This document shows, piece by piece, positions 8,744 to 16,298 of a stretch of DNA of 39,581 bases (position 1 is the stretch's first letter; each line of letters begins with the position of its first letter). Source of the DNA: Halomonas sp. 707D7 (GTDB lineage: Bacteria; Pseudomonadota; Gammaproteobacteria; Pseudomonadales; Halomonadaceae). The position numbers and the translations under genes are program-made. Where the stretch lies: positions 1-39,581 of the forward strand of contig NZ_JAMZBC010000012.1 of the NCBI RefSeq assembly GCF_024158715.1, read 5' to 3'. The notes below the pieces were generated by a model. It was not told the origin of the DNA. It made no database searches and saw only the letters and a list, made by a program, of their open reading frames with translations.

Positions 8744-9595
8744 ATGACGCTTGCCATCGTGAACACGCGCGCCGGGGTGGGGCTCGATGCCCCCGCCGTG
8801 CAGGTCGAGGTGCACCTGGCCAACGGCCTGCCGGGGCTGACGCTGGTGGGCCTGCCGGAGGCCGCCGTGAAGGAGAGCCGCGAGCGCGTGCGCAGTGCGC
8901 TGGTCAACGCCGGTTTCGACTTTCCCAATACCCGGCGCATCACCCTCAACCTGGCGCCTGCCGACCTTCCCAAGGAGGGCGGACGGTTCGACCTGCCGAT
9001 CGCGCTGGGCATTCTCGCCGCCTCCGGCCAGTTGCCGGTGGAAGCGCTGGAGAGCATCGAGTGCGCGGGCGAACTGGCGTTGGATGGCAAGCTGCGCCCG
9101 GTGCCCGGCATGTTGCCCTTCGCCCTGGCCACCAAGGCCGCCGGGCGCCGGTTGATCGTCCCCAACGCCTGCGCCGACGAGGCAGCACTTGCCGGCAACG
9201 GCCTCACGGTGCTGCCCGCCGCCACGCTCTGGGAGGTGGTGGCGCATCTGCTCGACCAGGAGCGCATCGCCCCCCACGTGCTGCCCGCCCCGCCCAAGGC
9301 GCACAACCCGGCACCCGATTTGGCCGATGTGCGCGGCCAGCACCAGGCGCGCCGGGCGCTGGAGGTCGCCGCCGCCGGGGGCCATAACCTCCTGCTGGCC
9401 GGCCCCCCGGGCACCGGGAAGACGATGCTGGCGAGCCGCCTGCCGGGCATTCTGCCACCACTCGACGAGGACGACGCCCTGCAGGTCGCCGCGGTGCGCT
9501 CGGTGTGCGGGCTGGCGCTCGAGGCGGACTGGGGCCAGCGCCCGTTTCGCCAGCCCCACCACAGCGCCAGCGCGGCGGCACTCGTGGGCGGCGGC
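8744..9595 (+). pseudogene. comM: comM (yifB) 5' fragment, interrupted by transposon
   Basis: The first 284 codons of ComM/YifB, a hexameric AAA+ Mg-chelatase-like helicase that promotes branch migration during natural transformation. The fragment holds the N-terminal Lon-protease-like (S5-fold) domain (MTLAIVNTRAGVGLDAPAVQVEVHLANGLPG) and the Walker A motif GPPGTGKT near residues 220-227. It stops at ALVGGG, where the transposon begins. Translation would continue 22 codons into the transposon end and stop at 9664, giving a 306-residue product without Walker B, arginine finger or C-terminal domain, so it is almost certainly inactive. Joined to 28430-29089 after removing the element and one duplication copy, the frame is continuous and 503 residues long, close to the E. 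coli protein (506). Confidence 0.95.
9591..9595. repeat. Target-site duplication, left copy (GCGGC)
   Basis: The 5 bp GCGGC immediately precede the element's TGTCA terminus. They recur directly after the other terminus at 28425-28429. A 5-bp duplication is the hallmark of Tn7-family transposition. Confidence 0.92.
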
Positions 9596-9620
9596 TGTCA
9601 TTTTCAACAATTGTTGCGAC
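9596..9620 (+). repeat. Transposon left terminal inverted repeat with TnsB site L1
   Basis: The terminus TGTCATTTTCA is followed by the TnsB-site candidate CAACAATTGTTGCGAC (9605-9620). The 25 bp match the inverted right end (28400-28424) at 23 positions. Confidence 0.9.
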
Positions 9621-9624
9621 TAAA

Positions 9625-9640
9625 CAATAATTGCTGCGAC
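9625..9640 (+). repeat. TnsB binding-site candidate L2
   Basis: CAATAATTGCTGCGAC matches site L1 at 14 of 16 positions in the same orientation, 4 bp after it. Arrays of such sites inside both ends are typical of Tn7-like elements. Confidence 0.75.
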
Positions 9641-9643
9641 AAT

Positions 9644-9666
9644 CTCTATGTTGAGTTTACATAGAG
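9644..9666. promoter_or_regulatory. Inverted repeat just before the left-end gene
   Basis: CTCTATGT and ACATAGAG form a perfect 8-bp dyad separated by 7 bp, ending 9 bp before the GTG start of the next gene. It could be an operator or a translation-controlling hairpin. Its sequence differs from the TnsB sites. Confidence 0.45.
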
Positions 9667-9675
9667 CACGCCCTT

Positions 9676-11445
9676 GTGACCGTTTCTCTCAAACAATCCA
9701 GAACCTTTAGCTTTCAAGATGGCACCCTTAAAGACGAAACTGAGCGCTTGGTCGTTTGGTGGTACGGGCCTATCTTCAAAAATATCCGCTCACAAAGCGT
9801 CCCTAAAATTTATGTATTTTTAAGACCTATTGATCAGGAGAACAAATTAGGAGACGTGATTAAGCGAACGACGGTCTTAACGCATGTCGGACTATTGAGA
9901 ATCGGCTCCGTCTGGGAAAAGGGCGTGAGCAACTCCCGCATCGCATTTGAGGAGAAAACATTCCCTGTTTCGTTCTCTCCGGGCGGCTGGCGGATTGTCT
10001 CCTTAGACGACTTGCACAAAGCAGGGCGCAGCCTCTATACCTCCTTTCATGAGGCAAGCTATTTACCGCTGGACAGAAAACACAAATCGTACCTGATTGA
10101 ATTTGACCTCCCAGATGGCAAACATCTGCTCATCCCTTGCACCGAATTTTTTGCACGCGTTTACGGTCGATCATCTGAAATCAAGCGTGTGCTCGCCACT
10201 TACTGTTGGGAGGAGGTCAAAGAACGGCTTTATCGACCGCTTAATGCGCCCCCATCGCCAGGTACCTGGCCTGTCAGATTTACATATCGTGTTCATAGGC
10301 ACGATGCGATTTTGCTCGCGCACATGCTGTACGACCCCTATGCCGAACAAGCTGCCAGAGATATTTATGCGCAGACTGAAGCCAGCTTCCCCCAAGATAA
10401 GATGCTTTTAAAAGTCACTCCATGGTTTCAAGGCAGCGGGGAAATCTCTGTTTCTGGCGTTCCAATTGATGGTGGCAACACATTCCTAGGCTTGCAGATA
10501 TTAGGCTGTACGCAGCCCGATGGTGCCACGATCCACCGCGAAAGAGAGAAGTCAACGACAGTACCAGCCACCGATGGCGATGATGCTCCCACTCAATTTC
10601 CCTATCATCAGCTTCAAGACATCCCCGATGTCATTGACCTGACGGATGATGAAGAGCCCGACCATGGCTCTTCTTGGCTAGACCTTCCTGAGGACGAATT
10701 CGTTATTTTAGGTAAGCCTCGCGCCGTCTTGGATAAACGATATACTCGAAAAAATGTGCCCGATACACGAGGCGTCCCCGTTCCGGGTGACGAAACCATT
10801 TTCTCCACTGGGGAGCCACATGGGTCAGGGAAGGGAGTGGGACAAGCGTCTATTCATGCTCCTATTACACTGGAATCACAGGGCTTTCTACGTGATATGT
10901 GGAATGCGCTTCTCTATTTACAATCGGCCTATCCCGCAACGATTCGTGGCGTTAGCTGGTTTACCTTTGAAGACGGATTCAGCACTTCTCCTGACCCTCG
11001 GTTAATCAGCCTCGAACCTTTCGAAATAGACGAGGAGGTGGAAACGTCAGTCGCTAATTGGGTTTACATTGATACTCAGACCAAGGTACCTCGCGGGGTG
11101 CTCGTCGTTCGGGTGCATGTGTTAGATCAAACGCTCTATCTCATGGAGATCCAACGACGCCCTCCAAAACCCAGAGCTGGCGGTAGCGAGGAGGCATCCA
11201 AGCCTCCTTCCTATAAAGGTTTAGTCTTCACGCTGAGCCACCAAGGCAGCTTCGAGCAGTGGTTACGCCAAGTGCTGTCTAACGTGCGGCACGTAGAAGG
11301 TGTTGTCCAAAAACTAGTTGGTCACTGCCCAGGATTCGCCGATACGTTCAAGCACCCTAAATCCAAAAAGGAACAGATACCCTGCGAAGCCTCTGTGTTA
11401 AATGCTTTTAGCAAGGTCAGTATTGGTCGCAGTGACTTAGCATAG
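9676..11445 (+). CDS. Candidate TnsE-like protein at transposon left end
   Basis: A 589-residue protein without an obvious signal peptide or membrane segment; GTG start. I read it tentatively as a divergent TnsE, the Tn7 protein that directs insertion to replicating DNA through the beta clamp and 3' ends. Support: similar length (Tn7 TnsE is about 540). A segment IPCTEFFARVYG near residue 150 resembles the clamp-binding region of TnsE (IPQLELARSLF as I recall it). A central GLQILGC stretch and a long acidic, low-complexity linker (VIDLTDDEEPD, residues ~300-400) follow. The C-terminal ~190 residues follow the TnsE pattern, with LYLMEIQRR, SFEQWLRQVLSNVR and FKHPKSKKE near the end. It is the first gene inside the left end and reads inward. 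Without a profile search this remains a hypothesis. It could instead be an unrelated cargo protein. Confidence 0.5.
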   Translation: MTVSLKQSRTFSFQDGTLKDETERLVVWWYGPIFKNIRSQSVPKIYVFLRPIDQENKLGDVIKRTTVLTHVGLLRIGSVWEKGVSNSRIAFEEKTFPVSFSPGGWRIVSLDDLHKAGRSLYTSFHEASYLPLDRKHKSYLIEFDLPDGKHLLIPCTEFFARVYGRSSEIKRVLATYCWEEVKERLYRPLNAPPSPGTWPVRFTYRVHRHDAILLAHMLYDPYAEQAARDIYAQTEASFPQDKMLLKVTPWFQGSGEISVSGVPIDGGNTFLGLQILGCTQPDGATIHREREKSTTVPATDGDDAPTQFPYHQLQDIPDVIDLTDDEEPDHGSSWLDLPEDEFVILGKPRAVLDKRYTRKNVPDTRGVPVPGDETIFSTGEPHGSGKGVGQASIHAPITLESQGFLRDMWNALLYLQSAYPATIRGVSWFTFEDGFSTSPDPRLISLEPFEIDEEVETSVANWVYIDTQTKVPRGVLVVRVHVLDQTLYLMEIQRRPPKPRAGGSEEASKPPSYKGLVFTLSHQGSFEQWLRQVLSNVRHVEGVVQKLVGHCPGFADTFKHPKSKKEQIPCEASVLNAFSKVSIGRSDLA

Positions 11446-11490
11446 GTACTATTTGCCACCTTTATGAGTAGCGGTGTCTGTTTTGTCGGT

Positions 11491-11527
11491 AAGAGCAACC
11501 TGTACACCCCGTGTGCAGGTTGCTCTT
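11491..11527. terminator. Bidirectional hairpin between convergent genes
   Basis: AAGAGCAACCTG pairs perfectly with CAGGTTGCTCTT, and the stem extends by five inner pairs (one G-U) to 17 bp with a CCC loop. It sits between the converging left-end gene and the symporter-family gene, where a shared terminator is expected. T-runs are short, so mechanism is uncertain. Confidence 0.7.
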
Positions 11528-11555
11528 CTGACGAAGAGCCGATACGGCCATCCCT

Positions 11556-12476
11556 TCAGTGGCGGGCGAGGATCTTCGCTGCGATGGGCGAAGTGATCAT
11601 TTGAATCACGGCAAAAAAAGCGGCTGGAATTGCGATCTCTGATGGCAAGCCAGAAGCAGCGACAAACGCTGCAGCGATGCTGAATTCCTTTTTACTGACC
11701 GTGAAAAGATAGGTAATCACCTCTTTGCGATCAGAGGTGAGTAACCGTGAGGACATACCTACCAGGTACCCAATCAAATTGAGGCACAGGGCCGCGCCCG
11801 CAATCACAAACGCATACCAGCCATAGCCAATGATCGTGGTGGCATTCGGCCCGACCACGGCGAGTAGGATCAGCAGATACAGAATCGACCCTATCCCTGC
11901 ATACGCTGAATCATGCCGTGCAAAGAAAGCCGAGAACCTTGTACGCAAGCTGACCCCAATCACGGTAGGAAGAAGCACGATTAGTGTTAATTCAAGAATA
12001 ATTGATCCAAGCGGCACGTCTAACTGAAGGCCGGTGAGCCATAAAAACAGGAAGGGAACAATAAACGGACATAACGCGGTGTTGACTGCGTTGAAAACAG
12101 CGGCAAGCGCCACATTGCCTTTCGCCATCAGTACCAAAAGAGGAGAAGACACATCTGTCGGCAGCGTGCCGAGCAAGGTTTGGCCAGCAGCCAGCGGGCC
12201 GCTTCCAAAAAATAGACGGCCCGTTAGCCACCCGGCAATCGACATAGGCCCATAGACCAGCCCCAATGCCAACAACTGCCGTGACGGCTTTCGGAACACG
12301 ATGCGCACTGCATGCGCATCGAATGTGAGGCTGATAATCAACATCAGTAATGCCAGTAATGGCCCAATCGCGAACTTAAGCATTATTCCGGTGGCCGGAA
12401 AGAGTAAGCCTCCCCCCGCGACGACGATTACAAACCAGACAAGGTGCGCCTCGACAAAATAAATGAATCTACCCAT
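11556..12476 (-). CDS. Bile acid:sodium symporter (BASS/SNF) family transporter
   Basis: A 306-residue inner-membrane protein with about nine to ten hydrophobic segments and no signal peptide; ATG at 12476. The family core is visible in LGTLPTDVSSPLLVLMAKGNVALAAVFNAVNTA, corresponding to the conserved S-x-L-A-x-GN-x-ALS block that binds sodium in ASBT-fold proteins, and in SKKEFSIAAAFVAASGLPSEIAIPAAFFAVIQM near the C-terminus. Bacterial members move organic anions with sodium, and related families (ACR3) export arsenite, but this protein lacks a clear ACR3 signature. It is transcribed leftward and divergent from the CDF gene. Its role in the metal cargo is unknown. Family assignment is firm, substrate is not. 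Confidence 0.82.
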   Translation of the reverse strand: MGRFIYFVEAHLVWFVIVVAGGGLLFPATGIMLKFAIGPLLALLMLIISLTFDAHAVRIVFRKPSRQLLALGLVYGPMSIAGWLTGRLFFGSGPLAAGQTLLGTLPTDVSSPLLVLMAKGNVALAAVFNAVNTALCPFIVPFLFLWLTGLQLDVPLGSIILELTLIVLLPTVIGVSLRTRFSAFFARHDSAYAGIGSILYLLILLAVVGPNATTIIGYGWYAFVIAGAALCLNLIGYLVGMSSRLLTSDRKEVITYLFTVSKKEFSIAAAFVAASGLPSEIAIPAAFFAVIQMITSPIAAKILARH

Positions 12477-12616
12477 GGTGGATTGGACGTTACCGGTTGA
12501 AGTGGATTGAGCCCCGCACCTAAAACATGATCACCTTCGGCCCAGCACACAAAGGCTCCTTGGTAGCTAGGGACGTGCTTCCCAATCCAGCGATGCAAAT
12601 AGATAATGCTCAAGGG

Positions 12617-12647
12617 TTGAAGCTTTAGTTGCTAGAGGTTTTATAGT
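12617..12647 (+). promoter_or_regulatory. MerR-type promoter/operator for CDF exporter gene
   Basis: A -35 TTGAAG and a -10 TATAGT are separated by 19 bp, the overlong spacing typical of MerR-controlled promoters. The spacer holds the dyad TTTAG-TTG-CTAGAG. It closely matches the promoter of the P-type ATPase gene at 16780-16810 (shared -35, TAGTTGCTA core and 19-bp spacer), pointing to control by the MerR regulator encoded at 16299-16757. Confidence 0.75.
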
Positions 12648-12680
12648 ACCAAGAACAGATAATTCGAGAGAAGGTAACAG

Positions 12681-13595
12681 ATGGGACATCATCATGATCA
12701 TCCCCACATTGATCCTGCCTCTGGCGACCGGCGCGTCAGCATCTCCATTTGGGCCAATGGGCTCTTAACCATCGCTCAAATCGTCGGTGGCATTATGGCG
12801 GGGAGCCTATCGCTGATCGCTGATGCGTTACATAACTTTTCTGACATGGCAGCATTAGTCATTGCCTTTGCTGCTCGTAAAATCGCCAGACGGCCTGCCG
12901 ATGCGCATATGACCTTTGGCTATGGCCGCATCGAGATAGTGGCAGCACTCATCAATTACACCACCCTCATTATTGTCGGTGTCTACCTGATTTACGAAGG
13001 CGCTATGCGGATGGTCGATCCCCCTGAGATAGAGGGATGGACGATCGTGATTATTGGTGGCGTCGCGCTCGTCGTCGATGCCCTTACCGCCATGCTCACG
13101 TGGTCAATGCAAAAAGAGAGTGTCAATATCCGCGCCCTTTTTCTGCATAACTTATCGGATGCGTTTGCCTCCATCGCCGTGATTATCGGTGGTTCGCTTA
13201 TTTTACTGTACGACATGCGCTGGGTGGACCCCGCGATCACGATAGGGATTGCGCTATATATTCTTTACCTAGCCTTCTCTGAAATTGGCGGCCCTATCCG
13301 TACGCTAATGCTGGGATCTCCCCCGGACATTGACGGGCAGGCAGTCGTTGAGACCGTACGAGATATCGAGGGAGTCCAGGATATTCACCATGTGCATCTA
13401 TGGCAGATGCAGGAAAACATGGCAGCCCTTGACTGCCACGTGGTTCTGACAGAAACCGGCTGGCAGCAGCTTGAATCCGTCAAAGCAGAGATCAAGGAGC
13501 AGCTTAAAATGCGCTTCAGTATTGCTCATTCCAGCCTAGAGTTTGAGCATAGTGACCACGCGCATCAAAATGCCAATCTATATGGGCACGAGTGA
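12681..13595 (+). CDS. Cation diffusion facilitator, CzcD-like Zn/Cd exporter
   Basis: A 304-residue CDF protein that would export Zn2+, Cd2+ or similar ions from the cytoplasm in exchange for protons. It has a histidine-rich N-terminus (MGHHHDHPHID), six membrane helices, the HxxxD metal sites ADALHNFSD (TM2) and LHNLSDAFAS (TM5), which are typical of zinc/cadmium transporters, and a cytoplasmic C-terminal domain with DIHHVHLWQMQENMAALDCHVVL. The ATG at 12681 follows AGAGAAGG. The gene stands alone behind a MerR-type promoter that resembles the one in front of the P-type ATPase. It is the first gene of the rightward-reading metal block. Confidence 0.93.
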   Translation: MGHHHDHPHIDPASGDRRVSISIWANGLLTIAQIVGGIMAGSLSLIADALHNFSDMAALVIAFAARKIARRPADAHMTFGYGRIEIVAALINYTTLIIVGVYLIYEGAMRMVDPPEIEGWTIVIIGGVALVVDALTAMLTWSMQKESVNIRALFLHNLSDAFASIAVIIGGSLILLYDMRWVDPAITIGIALYILYLAFSEIGGPIRTLMLGSPPDIDGQAVVETVRDIEGVQDIHHVHLWQMQENMAALDCHVVLTETGWQQLESVKAEIKEQLKMRFSIAHSSLEFEHSDHAHQNANLYGHE

Positions 13596-13708
13596 TAGAC
13601 CGAGGCCGACTCCCGGCTCAGGTAGTTAGCGAGCGGCTTACTCCCATAGCGATTGGCTTATTTTTCAACCCTACTTTTCCACCCCATCGTTGAGAAAGAG
13701 AGAGAAAC

Positions 13709-14386
13709 ATGTTCAAAAAAGCGTCTTTTATATTGGCCGGTACGTTAATGCTGACCGCTGCGATCGTCGCCGTATCGAAACCTGCCCTCTTAGATATGCA
13801 AGCTCAGGCAGCAAAGGAGAGCAGTGTCCAGGCAGAGGACTCCTTGGTGCGCTCACACTCCCCCATCTTGGGACGAGAAGACGCGCCGGTGACGATTGTG
13901 GAATTCTTCGATCCGGCTTGCGAAGCCTGCCGTGCTTTCTATCCCCTGACAAAAAGTATTCTGGAAACCTACCCAGAAAAAGTGCGGCTCATCGTGCGCT
14001 ACACTCCTTTCCACGGCGACGTATCTGATAAGGCCATTCGGGTATTAGAAGTTGCTCGTCGTCAGGGCGTCTTTGAACCGGTACTGGAGAGGCTGCTGGC
14101 TCGCCAGGATCAATGGGCTTCACATGGCAGTTTTGATGAATCCGCTATCCTCGATATCGCGAGCCAAGGAGGCCTTGATTTAGCGGCTGCCGAAGAGCAA
14201 CTGACTTCTGCTGAGGTGCAGGCGGTGATTGACCAAGACATGGCGGATGTCAGAGCCAATCAGATTCGCCAAACACCTACCTTTTTTGTCAATGGCGAGC
14301 CTTTAGACCCCTTTGGTATGCAAGAGCTGATTGATGCCGTTGAGAGTGAAGTAGCGGAGATCTCTGGGGAAGAGGATGGCCAGTGA
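13709..14386 (+). CDS. DsbA/DsbG-like thioredoxin-fold protein
   Basis: A 225-residue exported thiol-disulfide protein. An N-terminal hydrophobic segment (residues ~6-27) is a signal peptide or anchor. The DsbA-type domain begins at about residue 50 with LGREDAPVTIVEFFDPACEAC. The redox motif is CEAC (C71, C74), and the cis-proline loop is QTPTFFVNGEP near residue 190. Such proteins oxidise or isomerise disulfides in the periplasm; related ScsC-like proteins are associated with copper tolerance. The stop codon overlaps the start of the downstream M23 peptidase gene (TGATG), so the two are translationally coupled. Whether it acts as oxidase or isomerase cannot be judged. A role in envelope protection during metal stress is inferred from neighbours. 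Confidence 0.88.
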   Translation: MFKKASFILAGTLMLTAAIVAVSKPALLDMQAQAAKESSVQAEDSLVRSHSPILGREDAPVTIVEFFDPACEACRAFYPLTKSILETYPEKVRLIVRYTPFHGDVSDKAIRVLEVARRQGVFEPVLERLLARQDQWASHGSFDESAILDIASQGGLDLAAAEEQLTSAEVQAVIDQDMADVRANQIRQTPTFFVNGEPLDPFGMQELIDAVESEVAEISGEEDGQ

Positions 14387-15375
14387 TGCAGCGCTGGTGG
14401 TTACTAGGCTTTGTGGGCTTTTACCCCTTGCTAGCCGAAGCCAATTGGCAAACGCATCTGTCATTGCCTCCGTCTGAACTTAGCCCTGTCAAGTTACAGG
14501 CGGCTAGCGAGCAAGAAGGCACATTACCGCTCGATAGCGTTGATACCCTAACCTTTGGGCGTGATGTCGTCATTGATACCACCCTCTACGAGGCCTTGGC
14601 AGCAGAAGGTGTCCCAACGCGTTTCGCCACTAAACTGGAAACACTGCTCAGCGAGTTTATCGCAGCGCCGCTGGAGTTTTCTGGCAGTGAACGTATTCAA
14701 TTAGTGTGGGAGGAAGATCGACGCCAGGACGGCGCCCGTGTTGGGCCACCACGCCTCAGTTATGCCGCTCTGCCTGATCAGGCAGAGCCCTTGGAGGTCA
14801 TATGGCCGGTCACCCAAAAGGGGGACGTAGCTCTTTTCAAAAGCGACACCCTGCTAGGCACGTTGCGGTTGCCCGTGCTTAGTGCCCGCTTAACGTCTCG
14901 CTTTGGGAATCGGCGACATCCTGTGTATGGAGGGATGCGTCCTCATAATGGAATTGACTTGGCTGCGCCGACAGGAACGCCGGTCATTGCCACCGCACCT
15001 GGGCGCGTATTCTTTATGGGTCGCCAAGGGGGATATGGGCAGGTGATCGAGGTGGAGCACGACACAGGGGCCATTAGTCGCTACACACACCTTAGCCGAT
15101 TCTCCCCACAGCTAGTGGTTGGGGATTTAGTCAATGCGGGAGAGTCGCTCGGAGAGGTAGGTTCCTCCGGGGTCGCCACGGGCCCCAACCTGCATTACGA
15201 AGTGAGAGTCAATAACCAGCCTGTTGATCCCCTTGGTCAAGGTCAACGCATCATGTTGGGTGAGCAGCCGACTCAAGGTGAATATCAAGCGTCACTTTAC
15301 GAGGCAAGAGATCGCTTGGAACAAGCTATCGGCACGGCGTCCATTTATGACTTGATCTCGTTTAACGAGCCGTAA
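14386..15375 (+). CDS. M23-family metallopeptidase (periplasmic endopeptidase-like)
   Basis: A 329-residue exported protein with a signal peptide (MQRWWLLGFVGFYPLLAEA). The C-terminal half is an M23 (lysostaphin/LytM) domain: RLTSRFGNRRHPVYGGMRPHNGIDLAAPTGTPV carries the zinc-binding H-x3-D, and NLHYEVRVN carries the H-x-H-like third ligand region. All key residues appear present, so it is probably an active peptidoglycan endopeptidase rather than an EnvC/NlpD-type activator. The N-terminal half (residues ~30-160) resembles the leader domain of M23 proteins such as MepM but was not matched closely. I chose the ATG at 14386, overlapping the preceding stop codon, over the GTG one codon upstream. 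It is cotranscribed with the DsbA-like gene. Confidence 0.88.
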   Translation: MQRWWLLGFVGFYPLLAEANWQTHLSLPPSELSPVKLQAASEQEGTLPLDSVDTLTFGRDVVIDTTLYEALAAEGVPTRFATKLETLLSEFIAAPLEFSGSERIQLVWEEDRRQDGARVGPPRLSYAALPDQAEPLEVIWPVTQKGDVALFKSDTLLGTLRLPVLSARLTSRFGNRRHPVYGGMRPHNGIDLAAPTGTPVIATAPGRVFFMGRQGGYGQVIEVEHDTGAISRYTHLSRFSPQLVVGDLVNAGESLGEVGSSGVATGPNLHYEVRVNNQPVDPLGQGQRIMLGEQPTQGEYQASLYEARDRLEQAIGTASIYDLISFNEP

Positions 15376-15487
15376 CCACCCGTGCTTAGCAACGTTGCAT
15401 GGATTGTTAGTAACGTGAACGTGTGCTTGCCTCGTTATGGAACCCTAGCGCTGTGATCACTCATCTACCACAAGACAGGTAATCGGT

Positions 15488-16270
15488 ATGGAAGAGGTTT
15501 CTCTCGTCACAATGGGGGTATTGGGAAGCCTTGCCGCGGGCTTGATGACGGCTGTCGGGGCGCTTCCTATCTTGTTTACCAAAAGACCGAATCGTGGTGT
15601 TCGCGATTTAGCGTTGGGGTTCGCCGCTGGCGTCATGCTAGCGGCCTCTTTCTTCTCACTGATCATACCCTCCTTAGAAGCCTCGGAGCTGCGTTACGGA
15701 GGTAGCGTGGTACCTGCTGCCATTGCCTGTGCGGCCATCTTGCTAGGGATTGGAATGGTCGCACTACTGAACGAACTCTTACCTCATGAGCACTTCGAAC
15801 AGGGGCGAGAAGGGCCAGAGGCTGCCTCACTACGTCGTATCTGGTTGTTTATTATTGCCATTACGATACACAACCTGCCAGAAGGGCTAGCCGTTGGCGT
15901 GGCCTTCGGCGCAGGGGGAAGCGAAGGAGGCATTCCACTAGCGATTGGCATTGGACTTCAGAATGCCCCAGAAGGACTGGCCGTAGCAGTATCACTGCTA
16001 GGCGTGGGCTATTCACGTTGGCGGTCATGGACGATTGCCGCCCTTACGGGGCTTGTTGAGCCGTTGGGTGGCTTATTAGGCGCTGGAGTCATCAGCATGT
16101 CACAAGCGCTACTGCCCTGGGGGTTGGCCTTTGCAGCGGGGGCGATGTTGTATGTGATCAGTCATGAGATTATTCCCGAAACTCATCGAAGCGGGCACCA
16201 AAAAAAGGCCACGCTGGGCCTCTCCATCGGATTGGTACTCATGCTGTTTTTGGATGTTTCGCTGGGCTGA
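15488..16270 (+). CDS. ZIP-family divalent metal transporter
   Basis: A 260-residue inner-membrane protein with eight predicted helices and no signal peptide. The ZIP metal-site helices are visible as ITIHNLPEGLAVGVAFG (TM4) and LQNAPEGLAVAVSLLG (TM5), the second having Q in place of the usual H. A short charged loop with ELLPHEHFEQG lies between TM3 and TM4. A final ISHEIIPETHR follows. Bacterial ZIPs of this GufA/ZupT type usually import Zn2+, Fe2+ and related ions, although some act in both directions. A ZIP beside two efflux systems is unexpected; it might balance zinc while toxic metals are exported. It converges on the MerR gene. Confidence 0.88.
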   Translation: MEEVSLVTMGVLGSLAAGLMTAVGALPILFTKRPNRGVRDLALGFAAGVMLAASFFSLIIPSLEASELRYGGSVVPAAIACAAILLGIGMVALLNELLPHEHFEQGREGPEAASLRRIWLFIIAITIHNLPEGLAVGVAFGAGGSEGGIPLAIGIGLQNAPEGLAVAVSLLGVGYSRWRSWTIAALTGLVEPLGGLLGAGVISMSQALLPWGLAFAAGAMLYVISHEIIPETHRSGHQKKATLGLSIGLVLMLFLDVSLG

Positions 16271-16298
16271 CCATTGGGCGTGGGGCGTAGCGTTAGTG

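Noticed and set aside
6499-9387. A 962-codon plus-strand open frame
   Set aside because: It runs antisense through the second TonB receptor and then out of frame through comM. It is a by-product of high GC, not a gene.
11491-11527. Integron attC-like site
   Set aside because: The hairpin lacks the R''/L''/L'/R' core pattern and GTTRRRY boxes. It lies between convergent genes and is better read as a terminator.
12428-12613. Small minus-strand frame upstream of and overlapping the BASS gene start
   Set aside because: The 61-codon frame has no ribosome site that I can support and no family resemblance. It overlaps the BASS gene start in another frame, so I left it out.
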